The notes below the pieces were generated by a model, which saw only the letters and a list, made by a program, of their open reading frames with translations, was not told where the DNA came from and did not search any database. The translations under genes and the position numbers were made by a program. DNA of 42,448 nt from Paracholeplasma morum. Lineage in GTDB: Bacteria; Bacillota_I; Bacilli_A; Acholeplasmatales; UBA5453. How positions within the stretch are numbered: the first letter of the stretch is position 1; each line of letters opens with the position of its first letter. This document shows, piece after piece, positions 32,547-40,283 of the stretch. The stretch lies in the NCBI RefSeq assembly GCF_016907055.1, contig NZ_JAFBBG010000014.1:1-42448 (forward strand), written 5' to 3'.

Positions 32547-32605
32547 CCCCTACAACAGATGAAACACCACCACAGATAACAAGTTATTACCCTAGTAAGT
32601 TATCT

Positions 32606-33595
32606 ATGGTTGTAGGGGATGATATAATCATTCCATCTTGTAATGCAATAGATAATAAAGATCCCTACCCTGAATGTGGTTATAGAGGTACTTTCGATAA
32701 CACAAGGGTAGGGTCTTATACAATTACATTTTTTGCAGCAGATGAGATGGGTAATCAATCAACCTTAGTATTAACCTATATCGTAACTGAAGAAGAAATT
32801 GTTCAACCTTTAGACCCAAATATTCCAAGTGGATATTATGCAAATGCAGAAGGAAAAAATGGCAGTCAATTATTTACTTCATTAAAAACAATTATTTCCG
32901 GTCATACGATATATTCATATTCAAGTACGAGTGATAAACTTAGTTATATAGATGCTGACTTAAATAATCCATCAAAGGTATACACGATTTATACAGGAAC
33001 TGCTGTTAACGGCACTTGGGATAGTGGCAATACTTGGAATAAGGAACACGTTTGGCCTCAATCTTCTTATGATGAGGCATCGCCTATGGTATCTGATATG
33101 CACCAGTTAAGAGCTGCAATTCCAAATGTTAACTCTCAAAGGAGTAATTATTACTTTAATACAACAAGTAGTACTTCTGGAAGTTACCATTATGAAAGTA
33201 GTAAGTTCTATCCAGGTGATGATCATAGAGGTGACGTTGCGAGAATATTGCTATATATGGCAACTAGGTATTATGATGAGAGATTAAGACTTACAAAAGA
33301 TAACTCAGGTTCTACAACAAGAAATGCAAGAGAGATTGGTGATATTGATCAACTTCTTGCTTGGCATATTGCTGACCCAGTGGATGAATTTGAAGTCCAA
33401 AGGAATAATAGAATTTATGGATATCAAAAAAATCGAAATCCATATATCGATAGACCTGAATTCTATGAATCTGTATATTATTACTTATTAGATATTGCTG
33501 GAAGCATACGATCGAATAGTTATAAAGAAACAATAGAGATTTACCAAACGATTCAAGTCCTATATGTACCTGAATATCAAAAAATAGAACTATAG
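32606..33595 (+). CDS. Secreted endonuclease I, C-terminal part (frame broken from N part)
   Basis: In this frame, open from about 32540, an Ig-like DUF5011-type domain ('DNKDPYPECGYRG...GSYTITFFAADEMGNQS') is followed by an Endonuclease_1 (PF04231-type) domain: 'TWNKEHVWPQSSY' with the catalytic His, 'SDMHQLRAAIPNVNSQRSNYYF' and 'PGDDHRGDVARILLYMATRY'. These enzymes cut DNA outside the cell, giving nucleotides for salvage. The ATG at 32606 is only the first Met and does not have a ribosome site, so the part is probably made from the upstream gene by frameshift, or the stop is an error. From ATG 31052 to this stop is exactly 848 codons, so the two shifts cancel. Confidence 0.8.
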   Translation: MVVGDDIIIPSCNAIDNKDPYPECGYRGTFDNTRVGSYTITFFAADEMGNQSTLVLTYIVTEEEIVQPLDPNIPSGYYANAEGKNGSQLFTSLKTIISGHTIYSYSSTSDKLSYIDADLNNPSKVYTIYTGTAVNGTWDSGNTWNKEHVWPQSSYDEASPMVSDMHQLRAAIPNVNSQRSNYYFNTTSSTSGSYHYESSKFYPGDDHRGDVARILLYMATRYYDERLRLTKDNSGSTTRNAREIGDIDQLLAWHIADPVDEFEVQRNNRIYGYQKNRNPYIDRPEFYESVYYYLLDIAGSIRSNSYKETIEIYQTIQVLYVPEYQKIEL

Positions 33596-33598
33596 ATA

Positions 33599-33640
33599 TT
33601 AGGCACAACCTCTCTTGGTTGTGCCTTCAGTTTAGTTTTA
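33599..33640 (+). terminator. Terminator after the nuclease gene
   Basis: Perfect 10-bp stem aggcacaacc / ggttgtgcct with loop tctctt, followed by an imperfect T-rich stretch. Confidence 0.8.
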
Positions 33641-33659
33641 TTAGTAAAGGAGGATTAGT

Positions 33660-34697
33660 TTGAAGAAATTTACACTTATATTAGCGCTTATACTAAGCTT
33701 AGCTGGGTGTAGTAAAAAACAAGTAATATATGATCCACCTAAGGATTTAAGATATCATGAAGACACTTTTAAGGTTTCTTGGACAAGTGTCAAAGATGCG
33801 ATTTCCTATGAAGTATCGATTAATGATGAAACGTATCACACAACCGATACGTATTATGATATGAGTACATTTGATACAGGCATATATGCAGTCAAAGTAA
33901 AAACTATATTTAAAGACAACAGTTCAAGATATAGTTTGGCTATCAATATTACGATTATTAAGACGGTTGCTGTTTCGGTATCTTTACAAGGGGATACATT
34001 AACATTTGAATCAGACACAAAAGACATTATCTATCAAGTTACGAATTATGATTATCTAGGTAACGTAATAGGTAAAGACACTGTAGATAAAAACACATAC
34101 AAGATTAATTCAGATATTGGGTTTAAACGCTTGGATGTTAAAGGGTTTTTAAACAATTTAGTCATATATGATAAAACCCTTAGAGTTAATGTAGATGGGT
34201 ATACGTATTTTAGTGGAGATGATTACCTATTAATTAGCCAAGTAATAGGTAATGAGGTTTACTTAAATGGTCTTTTGTTAGCAAGTTCAAACTATATTGA
34301 TGATGAGAACGGGTTATCTTTAACCAAAGCTTATTTGGAAACACTAGATTATGGTAGTTATGAGTTAAGAGTAGAAGGCGAAGATACCTATTTGACCACC
34401 TTAGTTCTTTCTGAAACACAAAAACCAAAACTCACCTCAAATCCTTCGGTAATTTATGAAGGGTCTGATGTCACATTCGAGTTTGAACTATATACTGGAT
34501 CATTCAGAGGTGTTTATACCAATCCAACTTTAGAAGAAGGAGATTATTCCTTCACAGATGGTGTATTAACAATCAATAAGTCGTATATTGATGCGGTAGT
34601 TCTTAATGAACCAGACCGCAAACAAATATTTTTCCAATATGAACTGACTAATAATGAAGTGACTGTAATTGGATATTTAACCATTCGCTTGAGCTAA
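33660..34697 (+). CDS. Surface lipoprotein with FN3-like and X2-like domains
   Basis: The start is TTG at 33660, seven bases after the near-perfect site AAAGGAGG (33646-33653). The signal ends in a lipobox LAGC with Cys17. The mature 329-residue protein looks beta-rich: an FN3-like domain (about 24-105), a middle beta region, an X2-like Ig domain (about 180-250: 'DYLLISQVIGNEVYLNG...LSLTKAYLE') and a second X2-like domain at the end ('NPSVIYEGSDVTFEFEL...GDYSFTDGVLTINKSYI'). X2 domains bind or space carbohydrate- or surface-associated modules. No enzyme motif is visible. It follows the secreted nuclease and may act with it at the cell surface, but its own ribosome site and upstream terminator suggest separate expression. 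Confidence 0.78.
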   Translation: MKKFTLILALILSLAGCSKKQVIYDPPKDLRYHEDTFKVSWTSVKDAISYEVSINDETYHTTDTYYDMSTFDTGIYAVKVKTIFKDNSSRYSLAINITIIKTVAVSVSLQGDTLTFESDTKDIIYQVTNYDYLGNVIGKDTVDKNTYKINSDIGFKRLDVKGFLNNLVIYDKTLRVNVDGYTYFSGDDYLLISQVIGNEVYLNGLLLASSNYIDDENGLSLTKAYLETLDYGSYELRVEGEDTYLTTLVLSETQKPKLTSNPSVIYEGSDVTFEFELYTGSFRGVYTNPTLEEGDYSFTDGVLTINKSYIDAVVLNEPDRKQIFFQYELTNNEVTVIGYLTIRLS

Positions 34698-34722
34698 GGA
34701 CTCAAGAGAATGGTTTTTTTTA
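34676..34722 (+). terminator. Terminator overlapping the lipoprotein stop
   Basis: Long stem aaccattc-g-cttgag / ctcaag-a-gaatggtt with loop ctaagga, then T8. The left arm is the end of the coding region. Confidence 0.93.
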
Positions 34723-34729
34723 ACGGATT

Positions 34730-34738
34730 TGATATAAT
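34730..34738 (+). promoter_or_regulatory. Extended -10 element, GGDEF-EAL gene
   Basis: TGATATAAT with perfect TATAAT at 34733-34738, 25 bases before the start codon. Confidence 0.7.
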
Positions 34739-34762
34739 ATTAGTATAAAGTGGGGTGTTTAT

Positions 34763-36397
34763 ATGTTTAAAAAGTATTTTCACCGTGTATCAACCGAGTT
34801 GAACCGTGATAAAAGTCCGCTCAAGAACTCACTATTCATCATTACACAATACCTTATAATTGGGATCCTGTGGATATTTTTTTCAGACCTCTTTTTGAAA
34901 TTATTTGTTACAGATATCGAAAAACTAGATGAACTCCAAACGCTAAAAGGCATTTTATATGTATTAATCACAGGATTGATGTTTTATTTGATCATTAAAA
35001 AACGTATGGATTTATACGCAGACACAATTGACGAATTAAGAATATCCATTACTGAACTTGAAAAAACCAACCACACTTTATCCGTACTTGAGTCACAGCT
35101 CTATGATTTAGCTTATTATGATGAACTTACAGGGTTATTATCGAGAAACATGATTGCCCGTAAAGTACTTGAACATATTGAACATAGCCCAAATGATATT
35201 CTTGGGTTTGTATACCTCGATATTGATGATTTTAAACATGTTAATGAACTGAAAGGTCATGATGTAGGAGACCAATTATTAATTCAAATTGCCAATGAAC
35301 TTAAAGAGATTGCTGGAGAGCCACATATTGTTGGAAGATTAGGTGGGGATGAGTTCGTTGTCATATTAAAGAATAACCTTCACAGAGACTTATTACTAGA
35401 TATGATTAAGTCTCATGCATCGAAAATTCATAAATCATTCATTTTGGATGGGGATGAATACTTTGTCAGTGTCTCGGCAGGTGTAGCCTCTTATCCACAC
35501 GATGGGAAAGACTATAAAACGCTTTTAAAGTGCGCAGATATGGCTTTAAGTATTGCAAAACAAAGGGGTAAAAACCAAATCATCCTATATAGTGAAGTGT
35601 TTGGTTCTGAACTCCAAAAACAAACAGATTTATCCAACCTATTAAATCATTCGATTACAAAAAAGGAATTGGTTGTTTATTATCAACCGGTCTATAATCT
35701 TGAAAGTAATAAGGTTAGATCCGTAGAAGCTTTGATTAGATGGAACCATCCGACGAGAGGGCTAATTCCACCTATGGAATTTATCCCGGTTGCTGAAAGA
35801 ACTGGCTTTATTAAAGACCTTACTTGGTTTGTATTAAAAGAGTCATTATCTCAAATTAGAGCTTGGGAAAAAGAAGGCTATGACATGATGATTTCAGTTA
35901 ATCTATCGGCAAGAGTCCTAAACGATGCCTCATTCTTATCTAAGTTAAAAAGAGTTGTTGCGGAAGATAAGATTCTTACCCATAAATGCATATTTGAAAT
36001 TACTGAATCCTCAATATTAGAACATATTGAAGAATCCATCATAACCCTTAATGAATTAAGAGCTATGGGCTTTAAACTGTCTCTAGATGACTTTGGGACA
36101 GGGTATTCATCCCTAACTTACCTTCAACGGTTACCGCTTCATGTTGTAAAAATAGACCGAGGTTTCACAAGACAAGTTAAGTTTGATAATGATCAAAATC
36201 CCCTAATCAAATATACGATAGAACTCGCACATGCGTTAGGACTTAAAGTGGTTGTCGAAGGGGTAGAAGAAGTATATCAACTTAAAGCACTAAAATCGAT
36301 GAATGCGGACTTCATTCAAGGGTATCATATCGCAAGACCGAGCCTTCCAGATGAATTAGACAAAACCCTATTCAATAAAACAGAAAACCCTTCTTAA
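34763..36397 (+). CDS. GGDEF-EAL cyclic-di-GMP enzyme
   Basis: The 544-residue protein has two N-terminal membrane helices (about residues 22-45 and 60-78), a short coiled stretch, a GGDEF domain (about 115-280) with intact RLGGDEF near residue 193, and an EAL domain (about 290-535). The EAL catalytic set is complete: VEALIRW (about 320), 'EITESS', 'LDDFGTGYSSL' (about 442), 'KIDRGF', 'VVEGVEE' and 'QGYHIARP'. The RxxD inhibitory site is not seen. It can therefore both synthesise and hydrolyse cyclic di-GMP, the balance depending on signals at its membrane part. ATG 34763 follows GTGGGGTG. Single gene between two terminators. Confidence 0.95.
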   Translation: MFKKYFHRVSTELNRDKSPLKNSLFIITQYLIIGILWIFFSDLFLKLFVTDIEKLDELQTLKGILYVLITGLMFYLIIKKRMDLYADTIDELRISITELEKTNHTLSVLESQLYDLAYYDELTGLLSRNMIARKVLEHIEHSPNDILGFVYLDIDDFKHVNELKGHDVGDQLLIQIANELKEIAGEPHIVGRLGGDEFVVILKNNLHRDLLLDMIKSHASKIHKSFILDGDEYFVSVSAGVASYPHDGKDYKTLLKCADMALSIAKQRGKNQIILYSEVFGSELQKQTDLSNLLNHSITKKELVVYYQPVYNLESNKVRSVEALIRWNHPTRGLIPPMEFIPVAERTGFIKDLTWFVLKESLSQIRAWEKEGYDMMISVNLSARVLNDASFLSKLKRVVAEDKILTHKCIFEITESSILEHIEESIITLNELRAMGFKLSLDDFGTGYSSLTYLQRLPLHVVKIDRGFTRQVKFDNDQNPLIKYTIELAHALGLKVVVEGVEEVYQLKALKSMNADFIQGYHIARPSLPDELDKTLFNKTENPS

Positions 36398-36428
36398 TGT
36401 GGTGTGTGTAAAACACACCATTTTTTTC
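36398..36428 (+). terminator. Terminator after the GGDEF-EAL gene
   Basis: Stem ggtgtgt / acacacc with a short loop (gtaaa), then ATTTTTTT. Confidence 0.93.
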
Positions 36429-36455
36429 GATTTTCTTCCTAATTTATGGTAAGTT

Positions 36456-36464
36456 TGTTATAAT
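36456..36464 (+). promoter_or_regulatory. Extended -10 element, aminopeptidase gene
   Basis: TGTTATAAT with perfect TATAAT at 36459-36464, 20 bases before the start codon. Confidence 0.75.
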
Positions 36465-36484
36465 ACTTTTTAAGGAGTGATAGT

Positions 36485-37720
36485 ATGCCAAAATTATCGT
36501 TATTAGAAAAATACGCAAAACTAGCTGTAAAAGTTGGTGTCAACGTACAAAAAGACCAAGTGGTGGTCGTTAGAGCAACCACAGAAACCAAAGAACTTAC
36601 ACGTTTAATCGTGAAAGAAGCTTATGAAGCAGGTGCTAAAAAAGTAATTACTCAATGGAGTGATGACTATTTAACCCGTTATGCTTATGATTATCAATCG
36701 GTTGAAACCTTGGAAGAAGTTCCAGGCTATGCTATTGAAACAAACCGTTATTATGTAGATAACAACGCTTGTTTCATTAATGTTATTTCGCCTATGATTG
36801 GAGTTAATCAAGGCGTAGATCCAGTTAAGATGGCAAAATCATTAACAGCTACACAAAAAGCATTGCCATTCTTAAGAGAATACACCATGGGTAACAAAGG
36901 TCAATGGACCATTGTTGCTGCATCCAACACCGTTTGGGCTGAAGCAGTGTATCCAAACCTAAAAGGGGAAGAAGCTAAAGAAGCATTATGGACAGCTATT
37001 CTTAACGCTTGCCGCGTGTATGAGGATTCAGATCCAATTGAAAACTGGGCTAAACACAATGCAGAATTAAGCAAGCATAATGTAATCTTAAACGAACTAA
37101 ACTTCAAAGAACTTCGTTTCAAAAACAGTTTAGGGACTGACTTAACCGTTGGTCTAGTTGAAAACCATGTATGGAGTGGTGGTGGAGAAAAAACAACTTC
37201 CGGGGTTTATTTCAATCCAAACATTCCAACAGAAGAAACCTTCACAATGCCTTATAAATGGGCAACTTCTGGTAAAGTAGTTGCAACCAAACCGCTTAAC
37301 TATCAAGGCACACTTATTGAAGATTTCTACCTAGTGTTTGAAGAAGGTAAAGTCGTTGAGTTTGATGCTAAGAAAGAAAAGAAGACGTTAGAAGAATTAC
37401 TTAACACAGATGCTAATGCTAGATATATTGGTGAAATTGCTTTAATTAGCCATGACTCGCCAATTTCTAACACGAACCTTTTATTCCTAAATACGTTATA
37501 TGATGAAAATGCTTCATGTCATATGGCTTTAGGAAGAGCTTATCCAATGAACATTAAAGGTGGACTTAATGCACCAATCGAAGAGCTTGAAAAGAAAGGG
37601 TATAACAATTCACTTATTCACGTAGACTTCATGTTTGGTTCTAAAGATATGTCCATTGTTGGGGTTAAGCATGATGGTTCTGAAGTAGTAGTATTTAAAG
37701 ACGGAAACTTCGTAATCTAG
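36485..37720 (+). CDS. M29-family (AmpS/PepS) metallo-aminopeptidase
   Basis: The 411-residue protein matches the M29 (thermophilic) aminopeptidases, which use two metal ions to remove N-terminal residues from peptides. Motifs with the metal ligands are visible: 'PNIPTEETFTMPYK' (about residue 252), 'IGEIALISHDS' (about 320), 'LYDENASCHMALGRAYP' with the His (about 340-356), and near the end 'HVDFMFGSKDM'. Length is normal for the family (about 410). It is a peptide-salvage enzyme of the cytoplasm. Ribosome site AAGGAGTG at 36472-36479. Single gene with its own promoter and terminator. Confidence 0.93.
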   Translation: MPKLSLLEKYAKLAVKVGVNVQKDQVVVVRATTETKELTRLIVKEAYEAGAKKVITQWSDDYLTRYAYDYQSVETLEEVPGYAIETNRYYVDNNACFINVISPMIGVNQGVDPVKMAKSLTATQKALPFLREYTMGNKGQWTIVAASNTVWAEAVYPNLKGEEAKEALWTAILNACRVYEDSDPIENWAKHNAELSKHNVILNELNFKELRFKNSLGTDLTVGLVENHVWSGGGEKTTSGVYFNPNIPTEETFTMPYKWATSGKVVATKPLNYQGTLIEDFYLVFEEGKVVEFDAKKEKKTLEELLNTDANARYIGEIALISHDSPISNTNLLFLNTLYDENASCHMALGRAYPMNIKGGLNAPIEELEKKGYNNSLIHVDFMFGSKDMSIVGVKHDGSEVVVFKDGNFVI

Positions 37721-37748
37721 TAAAAATGCCTTCGGGCATTTTTTTTAT
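37721..37748 (+). terminator. Terminator after the aminopeptidase gene
   Basis: Stem aaaatgcc / ggcatttt closed by a TTCG tetraloop, then T6. Confidence 0.95.
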
Positions 37749-37789
37749 AGTTTCTAGAGGCTAAGTAATTATTATACTCTTAATATATG

Positions 37790-37806
37790 CCGTAAAAAAA
37801 ATACGG
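37790..37806. repeat. Inverted repeat near the defence-like promoter
   Basis: CCGTA - A7 - TACGG: a perfect 5-bp inverted repeat with a pure A loop, six bases upstream of the -35 box. Its sequence TTACGG recurs in the promoter spacer (37823-37828). Confidence 0.5.
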
Positions 37807-37811
37807 ATAAT

Positions 37812-37840
37812 TTGACAACTAGTTACGGAAGTGGTAAAAT
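37812..37840 (+). promoter_or_regulatory. Strong promoter of the ATPase/TOPRIM-like pair
   Basis: TTGACA (37812-37817), 17-base spacer, TAAAAT (37835-37840) with TGG just before. Confidence 0.85.
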
Positions 37841-37864
37841 ATCTCATAAAGTGAGGCTAATAAT

Positions 37865-38968
37865 ATGTTAAAAAAGTTTACAGTTCAAAATTACAAAGGG
37901 TTTAAAGATGCTATTTCAATTGATTTCTCTAAATACAGAGATTATAAATTCAATAGTCATGTGATTAATAACGGACTTTTGACAAAGGCTGTCATTTATG
38001 GAAAAAATGCTACTGGAAAGACGAACTTTGGGTTGGCTTTGTTTGATATCACTTTGCATTTAGTAGATAAACAACAATCTCCTCATGAATACATTAATTA
38101 TTTGAATGCTGCTAGTGTTGAATCATCAGCAAGTTTTGAGTACATTTTTTTACTAGACAATACGGAAGTATCTTATAGATATAAGAAAAAGAACGCCAAT
38201 AAGCTAGATTTTGAGGAACTCTATATTGGAGAAAATAAAGTATATAGCTACAGTTATACAGCAAAAAGAGGCGACTTTGAAAACTTAGAACTAGTTGATG
38301 CTAGTTCCCTCCAAGTTCCAACTGATGAGATGAGTATATCAGTATTAAGATACATTAAGAACAATACAGTTCAAGAAAAAAAGAGTATTCTAAGTCAGCT
38401 GTTCTATTTTGTGGAACATATGCTATGGTTTAGGTCTTTGGGTGATAATGAGTACATCGGGTATAAAAATGGAATTGACTTTATCATGGAAAGAATTATT
38501 AAAGATGACAAACTATCTGATTACGAGAGATTCTTGAATGATATGGAAATCCCCTTAAAACTTGAGTTAAGGACGGATATTACCGGTAAGGGAACCATTT
38601 ATGCGAAGTTTTCTGATAAATACTTAAACTTTTGGGAGATTGCGTCTAATGGGACTAAGGCTCTAACATTGTTTTATTATTGGAGTCAAAAGTTTTCAGA
38701 TATTTCTTTCTTATTTATTGATGAGTTTGATGCCTTTTATCATACGGAGATTTCAGAAGTTATCTTAAAAAAACTCACCGAATCAAAATTAGGTCAAGCA
38801 CTAGTGACTACGCACAATACTGGGATTATGTCTAACAATTTTATGAGACCAGACAGTTATTTTATTTTGTCTAAGAATAAGCTGACACCTCTTTCAGACT
38901 GTACCGAAAGAGAATTGAGAGAAGGACATAATTTAGAAAAGATGTATCGAAATGGCGAATTTCTCTAA
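37865..38968 (+). CDS. AAA/ABC-type ATPase of a putative phage-defence pair
   Basis: The 367-residue protein is an SMC/ABC-like ATPase of the AAA_15/AAA_21 type. It starts 'LKKFTVQNYKGFKDAISIDF', typical of the first strand, followed by Walker A GKNATGKT (46-53), a signature-like 'SNGTKAL' (about 260), Walker B 'FLFIDEFDAFYH' (about 281-292) and switch His in 'VTTHNTG' (about 313-319). Proteins of this layout are ATPase partners in RloAB, AbiL, PARIS and OLD/Gabija-like defence systems. The next gene overlaps it by 17 bases. No restriction or methylase gene is nearby. The exact family cannot be decided by eye. Confidence 0.82.
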   Translation: MLKKFTVQNYKGFKDAISIDFSKYRDYKFNSHVINNGLLTKAVIYGKNATGKTNFGLALFDITLHLVDKQQSPHEYINYLNAASVESSASFEYIFLLDNTEVSYRYKKKNANKLDFEELYIGENKVYSYSYTAKRGDFENLELVDASSLQVPTDEMSISVLRYIKNNTVQEKKSILSQLFYFVEHMLWFRSLGDNEYIGYKNGIDFIMERIIKDDKLSDYERFLNDMEIPLKLELRTDITGKGTIYAKFSDKYLNFWEIASNGTKALTLFYYWSQKFSDISFLFIDEFDAFYHTEISEVILKKLTESKLGQALVTTHNTGIMSNNFMRPDSYFILSKNKLTPLSDCTERELREGHNLEKMYRNGEFL

Positions 38969-39716
38969 TACTCAAAATATTCTATTTATTGTAGAGGGGA
39001 CTTCAGCAGAACCCAATTTAATATATCATTTACAACGTGTATTTGACAAAGACAGAACGTACAGTATTTATTCATATGAAACTTCGATTTATGAACTCTA
39101 TGAAGAGTTATCTGAAGACGAAAACTTAGATATAGTTTTACTTGCGAAGGAGTTAGCAAAGACAGAGGAAGAACGAAAAAAGCTTTCTAATAAGTTTTCA
39201 AAAATATACTTGTTATTTGATTATGATCCTCATTATCAAAAGTTTTGCAATGAAAAACTTCATAAAATGCTTACACTTTTCAATGACTCAACTGATGGTG
39301 GAAAGCTGTACGTTAACTATCCAATGATCGAGTGTTTTAGACATATAAAGCAAATGCCGGATCAACAATTTATAGGTAGGACGATTAGTCAAAATGACTT
39401 GCTTGAATACAAAAAAATAGTTGGGAACTTTAATCGCTATACTAATTATGGTAAGTTGAAATATAGTGACTTTAGAGACATTATCATCCATCATTTATCA
39501 AAATTAGGGTACTTATTGCACAATCAAAAGAAGATTTTTGTAGAGGACTGTTTCGATATCGACTCGTCTGTTTCAATCGCACTTTTAGATAAGCAGTATA
39601 AGTCGTATATAAATGATGGTTTATACGTCATCAACACTTCAATACTCTACTTAATAGACCTAAAACAAGGTAAATTTGTTCATTCGCTCATGAAACATCA
39701 GCTAAAATTTCAATAG
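38952..39716 (+). CDS. TOPRIM-like putative effector paired with the ATPase
   Basis: The 254-residue protein has near its start 'ILFIVEGTSAEPNLI' with Glu15 and Glu20, and later 'IYLLFDYDPHY' with Asp90 and Asp92. An early Glu followed by a DxD is the layout of a TOPRIM nuclease or primase-like domain, as in OLD nucleases, PARIS AriB and RloB. The rest (about 100-254) is not recognised. The 17-base overlap with the ATPase gene shows the two act together, the ATPase probably as sensor and this protein as the toxic effector. No terminator is clear after it. The function is inferred from arrangement, not from a full family match. Confidence 0.7.
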   Translation: MANFSNTQNILFIVEGTSAEPNLIYHLQRVFDKDRTYSIYSYETSIYELYEELSEDENLDIVLLAKELAKTEEERKKLSNKFSKIYLLFDYDPHYQKFCNEKLHKMLTLFNDSTDGGKLYVNYPMIECFRHIKQMPDQQFIGRTISQNDLLEYKKIVGNFNRYTNYGKLKYSDFRDIIIHHLSKLGYLLHNQKKIFVEDCFDIDSSVSIALLDKQYKSYINDGLYVINTSILYLIDLKQGKFVHSLMKHQLKFQ

Positions 39717-39818
39717 TAAGTGTGCTTTCTTAGATTAAGAACTAAAATGATTTTTCACATATGAATTATCAGTATACTTGTATTATCCAATTAAGACGTT
39801 TTATTACGGTTTGATTGA

Positions 39819-39827
39819 TGTTATAAT
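39819..39827 (+). promoter_or_regulatory. Extended -10 element, SecB-like gene
   Basis: TGTTATAAT with perfect TATAAT at 39822-39827, 18 bases before the start codon at 39846. Confidence 0.7.
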
Positions 39828-39845
39828 GAACATGAGGTGTTAATC

Positions 39846-40244
39846 ATGTTACCAATGAAACGAACGAATATCGTTATTACCAGAATGGAACTTGTTAATA
39901 AGCATATAGCAGGGACTTTTCAACTGAATCATAAACTGACAAGGCACACTGGTAAACTATCAGACCAAGTTTATTACACAGAACTTAGGTTTGAAGTCCT
40001 AGATCATGCCGATACGGTTTATCCTATTAACATTGTCGTTCATATGAGAGGGATTTTTGAGTTTCATGTGGCGGAAACAGAAGATGCGATTGAAACATTC
40101 TTAAAGAAAGATGCGGTTACGTTTTTGTACCCATACTTAAGGGCAACGATCACACAGATGACCACACTTGCGATGATTCCACCTATCGTTATTCCGATAT
40201 TAGATACGAGTGTTTTATTTCCAGATGAACAAACCATGAATTAA
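39846..40244 (+). CDS. SecB-like (DUF1149-like) protein
   Basis: The 132-residue protein ends with a stretch very like the export chaperone SecB: 'HMRGIFEFHV' (strand), 'FLYPYLRATITQMTTLAMIPPIVIP' (key residues LYPYLR and PP, about 96-120) and 'ILDTSVLF'. SecB itself is a proteobacterial protein; SecB-fold proteins in Firmicutes are partly called DUF1149 and have no proved role. No toxin-antitoxin genes accompany it, so it is not a SecBTA module. The start at 39846 has GAGGTG just upstream; a GTG at 39837 lies in that site. Single gene. Confidence 0.65.
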   Translation: MLPMKRTNIVITRMELVNKHIAGTFQLNHKLTRHTGKLSDQVYYTELRFEVLDHADTVYPINIVVHMRGIFEFHVAETEDAIETFLKKDAVTFLYPYLRATITQMTTLAMIPPIVIPILDTSVLFPDEQTMN

Positions 40245-40271
40245 ACAGCCAGCTGTTTAATTCTTTTTTAG
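40236..40271 (+). terminator. Terminator overlapping the SecB-like gene's stop
   Basis: Perfect 11-bp stem gaattaaacag / ctgtttaattc with loop ccag, then T6. The stop codon TAA is within the left arm. Confidence 0.94.
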
Positions 40272-40283
40272 AAGGGGTAGTAT

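Noticed and set aside
39846-40244. SecB-linked toxin-antitoxin module
   Set aside because: No toxin or antitoxin gene is adjacent; neighbours are the ATPase pair and the chromate transporters.
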